NCBI GenBank assembly: GCA_022747635.1
Contig: JAKTNV010000005.1
Span: forward strand, 84,254,469 to 84,318,468
Direction: 5' to 3'
Source: Hetaerina americana
Lineage: Eukaryota > Arthropoda > Insecta > Odonata > Calopterygidae
DNA length: 64,000 nucleotides
The notes beneath the pieces are model-generated. The model was not told the DNA's origin. It searched no databases and saw nothing but the letters and a program-made list of their open reading frames with translations. This document shows, piece by piece, positions 55,740-64,000 of this stretch (positions are counted from its first letter, which is position 1; each line of letters opens with the position of its first letter). Made by a program: the position numbers and the translations under genes.

Positions 55740-56104
55740 TGGAAGGAGTTCGGCCTCACATCAATTTAAGAATTGCTCAAGTTGAGAGGGCGATCATTAA
55801 GAAGAGACAATAACAATATTTGAAGAAACTAAGGTTGCAAAGAAGTTGGCATTTCTTCAAGACGTTCGCGTGTAGACTAGCACTCTACGAATCAAAGACG
55901 CATAGCATTGGAAAAGTGAATCAGCGAAGAATATAAACCTATGAAACATTATTCGGGAGGAGAATGGACAGACAAAGTTAGCATGAGGGAATTATAAATA
56001 GAAGTGCCTTAAAGTAATGGGCCATATGCAGAGCACTCTACGGCAAAGAAGAATTAGAAATGAATTGGGCACACCTTAAGGCACATTGTGCCTGTTAGAA
56101 ACAT
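55740..56104 (+). pseudogene. RTE-like relic, second lineage
   Basis: Aligns with 14450-14800. Shared words include ttcaagacgttcgcgtgtag, agcactctacg, gagaatggacagacaaagtta, ctctacggcaaagaagaatta and ttgggcacac. This covers the ALYGSETW to RRTRWIGHTLRH segment. It ends where the next mariner begins. Confidence 0.7.
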
Positions 56105-57034
56105 AATGTGAGGGCCGGCTGAAAAGAAATGCACACATGTTTGTAGACCATTAGCAAAAACAAATAGCAAGATCGGGCTAAAAGTACATTCAAGTACAAT
56201 TTTTAAGTTTCAAAATAATATATTTATTTTTCAACATAGTCACCATTAATACTTACTCATTTTTCTCAACGTGTGACAAGTTTTCTATTTCGTCACTGAA
56301 AAACTCTTCCGACTTTTCTCGAATCCAGGATTTGACAGCTGCCTTCGCCTCACCATCTGAGGTGTAATGATTACCCTTGAGGTGTCTCTTGAGTTGAGGA
56401 ACAATATAAAAATCGTAAGGCGCATGATCGGGGGAATAAGGAGGGTGTTGAATTGGTTCAAATTTCAGGTTTCGCAGAGCTTCTCTAGTTGGGCGCGAGG
56501 TGTGTGGACGAGCGTGGTCAGGTTGTAATACTATTGGCGCCAGATTGCCTTTAACACGATTATTTCAACCAATATGGTTTGCGATACACTTTTGAGTGAT
56601 TCGCCGGTCATTTTGACTCAAATCTTCGGCGAGTTTGCAATATTTATCGTCTGTGGCAGTGATCGGACGTCTTCTGCGTGTTTCATCAACAATTATGGCT
56701 TTTCCAGGCTCGCAATCACGACATTTTACAGCCCATCGATTTAAATTAGACCTAAAAACAGCATATTTACCATAGACACCCTTCAAAGGACGATAAACCT
56801 CAGCAGGAGCCACTTTTTCAGCAGTCTCAAAAATTTGATAACAGCATACTTTTTAACTCGCGTTGGCATAGCACTAGAACACGTCTCCATACTTTCGCAT
56901 CTCAAAATACACTGGATGAATGTAAACAACCTCAAACCTGCGCTTACATATTCCAAAGAAACTGCGGGAGATGCCGCAACAGTAACTTTTAACGGAGTCA
57001 TCCGCTAATGTGCATTTCAATGCAACAGTTTCAG

Positions 57035-57090
57035 AAGCTAAAGCACTCGACCGGATATTGAGGGATCTGGGTTCGAATCCCAGTCAAGGC
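57035..57090 (+). tRNA. Partial tRNA-like sequence in the spacer of copy 2
   Basis: Lacks the 5' acceptor strand and D-stem start, and keeps the anticodon arm, T arm (ctggg-ttcgaat-cccag) and 3' acceptor strand. Cannot fold as a full cloverleaf. Confidence 0.55.
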
Positions 57091-57352
57091 GAATGATTTT
57101 TACACTCTGAAACTGTTGCATTGCAATGCACATTAGCGGATGACTCCGTTAAAAGTTACTGTTGCGGCATCTCCCGCAGTTTCTTTGGAATTTGTCAAAG
57201 TGAAAACACCATAAGTGTTTAAAGTTGGCTTTAACCTCGTGGACTGTGGCGCCTTGCGCACGACTACGAATGCCTGTGACATTGTATGTACGGTATTTCG
57301 TCACAACATCTTGTTCCTTTAAAAGCCCCAAAATTTCAGAGTTTAAGAGGAC

Positions 57353-57424
57353 GCCTCGGTAGCTTAAGTGGCTAAAGCACTCGACCGGATATTGAGGGAT
57401 CTGGGTTCGAATCCCAGTCAAGGC
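57353..57424 (+). tRNA. tRNA-like sequence, complete, in copy 2
   Basis: A 72-nt cloverleaf as in copy 1, with TTCGAAT in the T loop giving the exact B-box consensus GGTTCGAATCC. Same GGA at the anticodon position, C33 and acceptor mismatch. A T5 run follows within 10 nt. tRNA-derived part of the mobile element. Confidence 0.6.
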
Positions 57425-57566
57425 GAATGATTTTTACACTCTGAAACAGCTGCGCTTACATGTTGAGGAGGAATGTTACTTCTACATAACAGTGTATTTC
57501 TGAAGGTCATTTTCTTTGTGGTCTATTAGCATGTGTGCATTAGTTTTCAGCCTACCCTCGCACATT

Positions 57567-58719
57567 CTGAGGTACGCTAACAAATTAATATCAAATGAAT
57601 TACTTTTACTTTAAATTATGCGAATAAAATAATTAATAATACATTTCGATGAACAGATCTCGACCTCGAGAAACGTCTTCCTTGGATCGATTATTTCACC
57701 CTCGAGTCTCCTCTGGGACATCGGCCGGAGACGCTTTCGCCTCGATGCTGAGTCAAGCGTTGATCTCTCATGCCCTGCCTCCGTCATCTCTCCATGTCCC
57801 CTCCGGGGCCACGTCGCCCGGCCCCCTTCGCCACCCTGGTGTGGAGGGCGTGTCGACGCCAGAGTGTCTGGATACCGTCCGATGGGACAACGGCCTCTCC
57901 CCTCCTAATCTTTTCGTCTGCCTCCAGAAGCATTGTCAGCGCCTCCCACCACCCCCTCCGCATCAATTCCTGCTGGATGCGGGGGACCGAGCGATGGCAG
58001 GGGGATGATAATCGAGGGGGTGGAAGCGAAAGAGGACATGTGTGTAGGGGATGGAAGAGTATTCCCCATTCGATATGCTCGGGAATCGATGATTTCGATT
58101 CGGGGCATTCTGGAACATGAGCATTACCTTGTCCTCTCGAGTGAAACGCGTCTAGTAGAAAGGTGGTACGGATGGCACCAACATTTACGCACTTACTCGG
58201 TGCGCTTACCCTAATTACGCCAATCAGGCTGTAGAGATCGTAGCTAGGTAAGAAAGGTCTCGTACGGCAGCCGGGGTTTTCAAGTTTTCCGCCCACCCCG
58301 GTCAGTTGTCATTACGCTTTGGAACAGTGAGGAGCGTGCGTTTGCCGTCCAGGCCTACTTTTCGAACGGATTTTCTGTGATTGCAACCCTGAGGCCCTTC
58401 CGAAATCGCTTCAAATGCAGCCCCGTTGGGCCCTGTCCCTCGACCCATCAGATCACCTGAGAACATTGAGGCAGTCAGAGCCGCCATCTTGCAATCAATC
58501 CCCACGGCGTTCTGCGCGCAAACATGCGTCAGCCCTTGTGCTTTCTGATCGTTCCAGTGAGGCGAATTCTTCACGATGACCTTCATTACCATCCTAGCAA
58601 GTTGGCGATTGTGTAGGAAATCTCCAAACGCGACTTCGATTCTCGGAGGAACGCAAGTGAACTCACTTAGGTCCAGTTTATTTCGAGCTTTGTTGTAAAA
58701 AAATATTGATCTAAAAAGA
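57567..58719. other. No assured gene; GC-rich DNA with open frames and a YY1-like site
   Basis: 57650-58560 is GC- and CpG-rich. Overlapping frames of 116-170 codons occur on both strands. The minus-strand frame 57784-58296 contains a helical-looking WWEALTMLLEADEKIRRGE, but I recognise no domain. GCCGCCATCTTG at 58480-58491 is a YY1-type site (AAGATGGCGGC on -), common at animal promoters. A promoter or first exon is possible; evidence is compositional only. Confidence 0.3.
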
Positions 58720-58786
58720 CATATACATCTAAATAATATCCCACAAGCGGCCGCAAGGGCGTGTGGCGGGGAGATGTTAGGTCACC
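58720..58786. repeat. Dispersed hairpin motif, copy 6
   Basis: atacatctaaataatatccc leads into acaagcggccgcaagg and gcgtgtggcggggagatgtt. The best-preserved copy. Confidence 0.7.
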
Positions 58787-59229
58787 ACCCGTAAATAGGA
58801 ACAATACCACATGCAAAATCAACACATACATGTAAAACTACATCCACAGTGGCCCACACACTCATGCAAACATCTCTTCATCCCACACGCATGTAAACAC
58901 ATAAACCATAGACCAAAAAACAATTGCACCCACAGGTGCAGCGTGAAATGCATCCAACAACGCGCAAGCCAGACTATGAAAAGTAAGAAGGCGAAATTTC
59001 ACTACCACATGAACATTAAACATAAAACGCTCTCGTTCCCAAGGACAAAGGCTGGGAATGAGTCTCAAGACTTCTCTACGATATACGTATTTTAATGAGT
59101 AAACCGCGTCGTCGCGTTCGTTTCAATTCTACCGTCCCTCGATAATTTCCCTTTCCCCTCTTCCGAATAAGATGGGAAAACATCGAATTTTCCCCCACAA
59201 CTATCATTTAGTAGGTCTGATTACTACAC
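58787..59229. other. No feature recognised
   Basis: ACA-rich DNA following the hairpin motif (acacatacatgt and similar), possibly part of that repeat's body; otherwise unassigned. Confidence 0.4.
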
Positions 59230-59508
59230 CGGTCCGAGAAAACTTTTACGCAGGTCTGAGAGTTGATGGCAAAAATATAGAATTCTTCAGAATAAATGCT
59301 ATGCAAAAATGATGGAAAACGTTCATATGGAGAGTAGTTCTACGCAGATGGGAAACTTGGCCGAAGGGGCTGAAGAAGTAGGGTGGTAGATTGGAAACTT
59401 TTGCGGCGTGAGGGTAGAGAGTAGTATTGAAGAAGATGAAAGTAATAGTGAACATGTGAGGAGAGATCAGAAGACGGTCGGGAGATGTTTGAAGAAAGCT
59501 TGCAAATA

Positions 59509-60261
59509 CGAGGGTCATCCGGAAAGTAGTACCCGTTCGTGCCGCATGAAGTGCTGACGACGCGAGTAGCCGCTGGACGAGGTCAGATAGCTTCAGTGGC
59601 TTGTCTGCCTTCTCTGAGCCAAGTTGCGTGACGCTAGCATTGCCTGTGTTGTTTCTGTGATTGTTTACAATGTTTAAAAAAATTGAGAACGCCGCCAGTT
59701 GTGAAGTGAGGGCAGTGATTAAATTCCTCAATGCAAGAAACGTTCGCCCATGTGATATTCATCGCCAATTAAAGGAGGTGTATGGAGACAATGTAATGGA
59801 CGAGTCGTCTGTTCGGCGGTGGTGTCGCAACTTCAACATGGGGAGGGGGAACACACACGACGATGAGCGTTCGGGGAGACCGTCTGTCATTACAGACCAA
59901 CTGGTGAGCTCAGTTGACGAATTCGTGAGGAACGATCGGCGCGTCACAATTGATGACATCTGTGAGCATTTTCCCAATGTTTCTCGAACAATTGTTCATG
60001 AAATTGTTAAACACCATCTGCATTATGCAAAAATTTGTGCAAGATGGGTCCCTCGCGTATCTCAATGAGCTGGCGGCGAAGGACTATGCAGCAGGAATAC
60101 AGAAACTTGTCACGCGTCTAGACAAATGCCTTAATTTGTTTGGAGATTATGTTGAGAAGTAGTTTAAAGTATCCTCTTTCAAATAAAATTTTTTATGTTT
60201 GTTAATATTTACTTTTGTGTCTTTATTTCACGAACGGGTACTACTTTCCGGATGACCCTCG
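59509..60261 (+). mobile_element. Mariner-family element with perfect 33-bp termini, internally deleted
   Basis: The first 33 bases, starting cgagggtcatccggaaag, are repeated without mismatch in inverted orientation at the right end, and TA flanks both sides (59507-59508, 60262-60263). At 753 bp it lacks ~550 bp of a normal mariner. It is the cleanest element in the window and so probably the youngest mariner; it could be moved by a transposase supplied in trans. Confidence 0.92.
59661..60068 (+). CDS. Mariner transposase N-terminal fragment, 135 codons
   Basis: Encodes the DNA-binding half only. It starts MFKKIENAASCEVRAVIKFL, has the first helix-turn-helix around residues 12-50, DDERSGRPSVITD at 64-76 as linker and a second helix-turn-helix around 88-118. 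The sequence is intact to about residue 129 (ARWVPR). There a deletion joins it, out of frame, to the C-terminal end, which reads on in the next frame as YLNELAAKDYAAGIQKLV to GDYVEK (stop near 60160). All three catalytic Asp residues are missing. Whether a protein is made is unknown; such a fragment could bind termini without cutting. Confidence 0.75.
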   Translation: MFTMFKKIENAASCEVRAVIKFLNARNVRPCDIHRQLKEVYGDNVMDESSVRRWCRNFNMGRGNTHDDERSGRPSVITDQLVSSVDEFVRNDRRVTIDDICEHFPNVSRTIVHEIVKHHLHYAKICARWVPRVSQ

Positions 60262-60400
60262 TAGGATGCGAAATCCAATGAGGGGTTTTGTGCCGAACGT
60301 TGATGGCCTTAAAATAGAGGGGAGAATGCTAAGCAAGCGAGATTGAGGAAGAAAAAGAATGTGTATGTTGGGTGGAATCCAGTGAGGACACGAAGAATGT

Positions 60401-61693
60401 TTTACTGCGGAGCAGGATGTCTGGATGCATAGTTGCGTATTCGAGAGGGCTTATAATTGTGGCGGTAATCTCTGTATATCCACGAGAAAAAAACGTCTTT
60501 GAAAGGTCTGCCGTAACCTGACTTATACAATGAAACAAATGTTGAATTTATTCATTAACCTGCAATTATGAAAGTACGAATTTGATTATTTTGAGGGCAC
60601 GATTCGTTTCAAGGGAACAAGTATAGTGATCATTTGATCGAATCGATTCGATTTGAGAAATCGATTGAGTAATCGATTTGAGGATCGAATCGATATAATT
60701 TGAGGAATCGATTTGATCTAATCATAATACGGCTTAATGGAATCGATTCTTCTCTTTCGATTCGACCGTCTTATTACTTTGAGATCTTAGGGAGGCGTTG
60801 AGTAGCCCATCCCTTTCGCATTTGATCTACTTTCCTGGCCTACCAGCCGAACCGTAGTTTTCCTTCATCCCGTGTCAGATCCCTCAGGTTACATGATGGT
60901 GCACTACATACGGAACGCCAAGCCTCCCACCCCCCCATCTCTCATTCCTTCCAGCCCCTTGTCCCTCCCCTCATACCACCCCACTTCTACGAGCAACGTT
61001 TGAATCGCGTTCGCCTCGTCTTTGATCCTCATCGGTCGTCGACAACCCTTCCCCCACCTCCCGCGCAATCGACAGGGGCCCATGCGAAAACTTAACACCG
61101 CCAGCATCCGCCATCACACGCCACATCCCGCTCCCCCCACCCTTCCCCAACGCCCGAAACTACCCCTTTCACCCGGTTCGAATTGTCGATTCAGATCTCT
61201 GCCGGACCAAGTGATGGGATATTCTGCGGATACGAATGCTGGGTCTGAAGCACACGGAATAGGTTGACTTTTGGAATAGGGCGTGCGGAGAGATTAGGCG
61301 TTCCAGGGGGGAAAAATAGAGAGCTCGCATCTAATCCGTTCGTGGGACAGCGTTGTTTGTTATAGCCCCTGATATCAAAGCTTACGTACGTGTCGTGGAA
61401 ATGTAAATGGTAAAAATGAGAAAGGTCCAGCTCTGAAATACGATGGGGCAAAGAATGCATTGTCGAAATCATCGCTGAAGAGAGATATCTTTTCAATTTA
61501 TGCAAGAAATTTAATCTGCGCCTGAATGATTTAGTAAGATAGGTTAGTATATGATCAATAATTATTCGGCTAAACTGTGAACATTTGCAATTAAATATCT
61601 TCATCAAAATGAATACTCCAAGCCAACGCTAAAATATTTCACAGGAAGCGATATCAATGATATCAGGCATGCAACTGATAATAACAGATTCTA
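60401..61693. other. No gene recognised; aatcgatt-rich minisatellite-like patch
   Basis: 60625-60765 contains seven or more atcgat/tcgatt words in variants of gaatcgattcgatttgag. 60900-61190 is C-rich with proline frames. The rest is unassigned. Confidence 0.45.
60625..60765. repeat. Degenerate tandem repeat built on ATCGATT
   Basis: Units such as gaatcgattcgatttgaga and aatcgatttgaggatcga recur every ~15-25 bp. Each unit is itself partly palindromic. Confidence 0.65.
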
Positions 61694-62591
61694 CCCTCTT
61701 CAATAAATACGCGAACTGAGGCCATAAAAACTAATTTTGCAAAATTTAGTCTACATTGATTTTGTCCCCTTCAAAGTACTAGTCTCCATTCATAGGCTAT
61801 GCACTAATTCCATTTTCTTTTCCAATGTTTAAAGCACCCTTGGAAGTCCACGGCCGTTTGGCTTTTTAGTTTTCTCGCCGTTTCTTGCTTTATTGTGCCC
61901 ATATCATCCCAGTGATGGCCCCTCATCACATTTTTACATTTAGGGAATAGGAAAAAGTCGCAGGGGGCGAGATCTGGCGAATAAGGAGGATTATCAAGGA
62001 TGGTGATTGAATTTTTTGCCAGAAACTGGCGAACAATCAATGCTGAATGTACAGGTGCATTGTCATGGTGAAGGATCCATCCATCGTCTTCGGTTAAAAT
62101 AGTGTACACTGTTGATTTTCTTAAATTCAGTTCATCAGCTCTCAATCGGACAGCTTTTCGACAAGGGACCGCACACGATCAATGTTGTCGTCAACACAGG
62201 AGGTGGTTGAAGGTCGTCCCGGCCTTGCATCATCCGTGGCGGCTTTTCGGCCATCTTTAAAACGCTTAATCCACTTGAAAACGGATGTTTTCTTCAGAGC
62301 ATTTTCACCGTAAACAGCCGTCAACATTTCAGTAATATATTGATAACTTTAACAGCACTTCACCAAAAAACTTGATGTTGATTCGTTGCTCCAAGATTTC
62401 GTCAATTTCCAATTTCGACGGACAGTCAACAGAACAAGGGCAACAGAGACTAAGATAACTGGCACCATACGCACATCTCGACGTTCTACCATGCACAGAC
62501 GACTCATTGGGTATTAGGCAACTAATACCACTAGTGGGCGGGGCCCACGTCATGACCGCCAGAATGCACCAGTTCTCATATTTTTTGGGCA
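61694..62591 (-). mobile_element. Mariner-family element with both termini, internally deleted
   Basis: Diverged termini after TA: caataaatacgcgaactga near 61701 and, inverted, accagttctcatatttttt near 62568-62587. The minus strand reads LEQRINIKFFGEVLLKL, then MLTAVYGENALKKTSVFKWI and DDARPGRPSTTSCVDDNID (DNA-binding part). RADELNLRKSTVYTILTED is joined by deletion to DGWILHHDNAPVHSALIV (second Asp). PPYSPDLAPCDFFLFPKCK (third Asp) and a tail ending HWKRKWN follow. The first-Asp segment is deleted. The catalytic C-terminal part is unusually well preserved. Confidence 0.88.
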
Positions 62592-63872
62592 TACCACATC
62601 TGTTAAGTTTATAATTCGATGGATTGAGATAATTGTTTACCACAGAACAGCATGATCTACGTTTTATAATTTTAAATTCCTCTCTTTGCTTTCTTGATGG
62701 GCTGATGGCGTAATAGGAAGCACAATAAAATTCGGGGTGGTTAAATAAAGTCATCTAATTAGACAGATTCCCAAGCGTAAAGATTTGCACTCATCCCGAT
62801 CTCTTATATTCTTCATGGGAAAAATGACATCTTAAATCTGTTCCGCACTAAATTTATTTAATTTTATCGACATGATCTCTCATACCTTAGAACGATGGGA
62901 GTAATAATAAATTTTCAATATCATCGTTAAAGAGACGTCCTTCCAATTAATGACTTTAAAGACGTAATCTGTAATGAAATCTTCGCCCTGCGAGTGATCT
63001 TGACCTAATTCCTCTAATGTTTTTGATTCGCCACTCAGTTTGTCATTACAACCTCTGTTTTACGAATATAGCGCCTCTATGCCAAATGCAATCTGATGCG
63101 GCAATCAAGCCAAATGGAGGAGGATCCTTTATACTTGCAGAATATTCTGAATGAGAAATGAAACCAGTAAAAGAGAGAATCGCTTCTGTACCATCTCGTC
63201 GGTTATTAGCAATAGATTTGAAGGAGCAATGCCAGTACTATGTATATACGTAGTAAAGCAAGTAGTTAAGTATTGGACAAAGATTAACCAAGAAAAAAAA
63301 ACCAACCCAATGTGATCTTTCATAAGGAGAAAAATAATATACCTGTTATTTAGACATTCCATCAGGAGTGTATGAACTAGAGTAGGTGAAATGATTCAAG
63401 TTTTTTTGCGTGTATTTGTGCGCATTTGTGGAGTAGAATCGAATCGGTTCAGAAGAAGGATTTGATGGAAAGCACGATAGGTATAATGCAACGAAGAAAT
63501 AATTTTTGAAGACTTGAAAATGAGAAGCGTGAAGACTAAAAGTTTACATTCAAAACGGCAGCCTCTCTGCAGCAGACTCTCCACCCTGCTCCACCCCTTT
63601 CCCGCTTCACGCCCCTCCTTCCGAACTGAGAACCAATTTAGGGGGAAAGGGAAGGGAATTGGTGTGCCTCCCCACCCTTGCGGCAGTTAGCATTGAGGGG
63701 AGGGGGTGTGAAAATGTGCCAGCGGGGACAGCAGTATTCATCCGGACGGTGGGGTCTCGACGCGTTCGATACTGCCTTGAGTGTGACTCATCTGAGATGG
63801 GAATCGTTTCCGCTCCGTATCTAAACCTATCCTTGGTTACCATCGCGAAACCAATCCTTAACACGAAGAATA
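62592..63872. other. No gene recognised
   Basis: Includes the dispersed repeat at 62790-62985 and a purine/C-mixed GC-rich part at 63560-63760. No domain was recognised. Confidence 0.45.
62790..62985. repeat. Dispersed repeat shared with 28940-29115
   Basis: Aligns over ~170 bp with the earlier locus and is followed by ccctgcgagtgatcttga, a remnant of the hairpin motif that precedes the earlier locus. Family unknown. Confidence 0.5.
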
Positions 63873-64000
63873 CGAGGGGCGTTCAGGAAATAACGGGAAT
63901 TTTTAAATTTCGGGGGTTTGGTGACTCCAATTGTCAAAAGATTTTTTTATTATGTCATTATACATTACCCTTAAGTACCTCTTATTACCTCTTATTAAGT
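63873..64000. mobile_element. Mariner-family terminus, cut by the window end
   Basis: TA at 63871-63872 is followed by cgaggggcgttcaggaaat, the standard type of mariner end (compare cgagggtcat at 59509 and 5368). The remaining ~130 bp are non-coding leader. Coding strand cannot be decided from this piece. Confidence 0.65.

Larger units (their letters stand above)
56951..57449. mobile_element. Palindromic tRNA-bearing mobile element, copy 2, nested in a mariner
   Basis: Flanked by a 12-bp duplication, ctgcgcttacat, at 56938-56949 and 57450-57461. The parts follow copy 1 in the opposite orientation. A left arm (56951-57034) is inverted relative to 57107-57190, with a spacer holding a tRNA-like sequence that has lost its first ~20 nt. 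The middle segment and a complete tRNA-like unit follow. Relative to copy 1 the left arm is shorter, and a deletion joins tttcag to gctaaagc. It is diverged from copy 1 at scattered positions, so the two insertions are independent. Confidence 0.85.
56106..57566 (-). mobile_element. Mariner-family element carrying a nested tRNA palindrome
   Basis: Inverted termini: gtgagggccggctgaaaag at 56109 and, inverted, agttttcagcctaccctcg near 57542-57560. Both continue into a shared atgcacacatg. The minus strand encodes METCSSAMPTRVKKYAVIKFL, then after a frameshift PAEVYRPLKGVYGKYAVFRS, ETRRRRPITATDDKYCKLAE and LSQNDRRITQKCIANHI (DNA-binding part). A deletion follows, then LQPDHARPHTS, PPYSPDHAPYDFYIVPQLK (third Asp) and a tail ending NLSHVEKNE. 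The first Asp is lost. The 5' leader, between terminus and ATG, is interrupted by the element at 56951-57449. Confidence 0.85.
59230..60400 (+). pseudogene. RTE-type LINE relic split by a mariner
   Basis: The left part (59230-59508) translates, with frameshifts, around W-VVLRRWETW, comparable to WSVAMYGAETW of the RTE family. The right part (60264-60400) gives LKIEGRMLSKRD and GRKRMCMLGGI, comparable to VIEGRILGKRGKGRNRIGMLDGM. The mariner at 59509-60261 sits between with TA on both sides. The segment missing between the parts suggests additional decay. Confidence 0.6.

Noticed and set aside
57649..58008. 119-codon plus-strand gene
   Set aside because: It overlaps a longer frame on the opposite strand in GC-rich DNA and has no recognisable domain; neither can be preferred without comparison data.

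Overview
This is eukaryotic nuclear DNA, most likely from an arthropod and probably an insect. The window has no operons, Shine-Dalgarno-led genes or rRNA. It carries long (TA)n microsatellites, at least sixteen mariner-family (Tc1/mariner) relics of several lineages, RTE-type and Jockey/CR1-like LINE reverse transcriptases, Penelope-like elements (PLEs) and tRNA-derived SINEs. I assign no species. I found no host protein-coding exon I would defend; the window reads as intergenic or intronic sequence built from layers of transposable elements.

Layout. 0-6.3 kb: three RTE relics on + and one on -, a mariner, and a fold-back mariner with ~180-bp arms. 6.3-13 kb: promoter-like GC-rich DNA, microsatellites, a SINE, a PLE terminal fragment, two mariners and a good RTE copy (388-codon RT). 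13-23 kb: a second RTE lineage, a SINE, two mariner relics, and a mariner-derived non-autonomous element split by a 4.1-kb LINE that keeps an open 1071-codon endonuclease/RT frame. 23-35 kb: pyrimidine-rich DNA, a RTE relic, a striking ~0.9-kb palindromic tRNA-bearing element (26386-27294), a scrambled LINE, a deleted mariner and much unassigned DNA. 35-41.5 kb: a mariner, two PLE 3' ends, a SINE fragment, a ~70-bp-arm palindrome, a second RTE copy nearly identical to the first, and the longest (TA)n tracts. 41.5-54.9 kb: a CpG-rich promoter-like patch, two deleted mariners, two RTE relics and a PLE with a GIY-YIG domain between inverted terminal repeats. 54.9-57.6 kb: two mariners around a RTE relic, the second mariner containing another copy of the tRNA-bearing palindrome. 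57.6-64 kb: GC-rich DNA, a mariner with perfect 33-bp inverted termini inside a RTE relic, another deleted mariner, and a mariner end at the window edge.

How the parts relate. Nothing here forms a host pathway; the relations are parasitic and chronological. Several nestings give insertion order: LINE into mariner, mariner into RTE, tRNA-bearing palindrome into mariner. Most mariners kept their termini and lost the middle of the transposase gene, so they could move only with an enzyme supplied from elsewhere. Two mariner relics share one deletion junction and so form a MITE-like family. The most unusual object is the tRNA-bearing palindrome, present twice with the same architecture and 12-14-bp target duplications.
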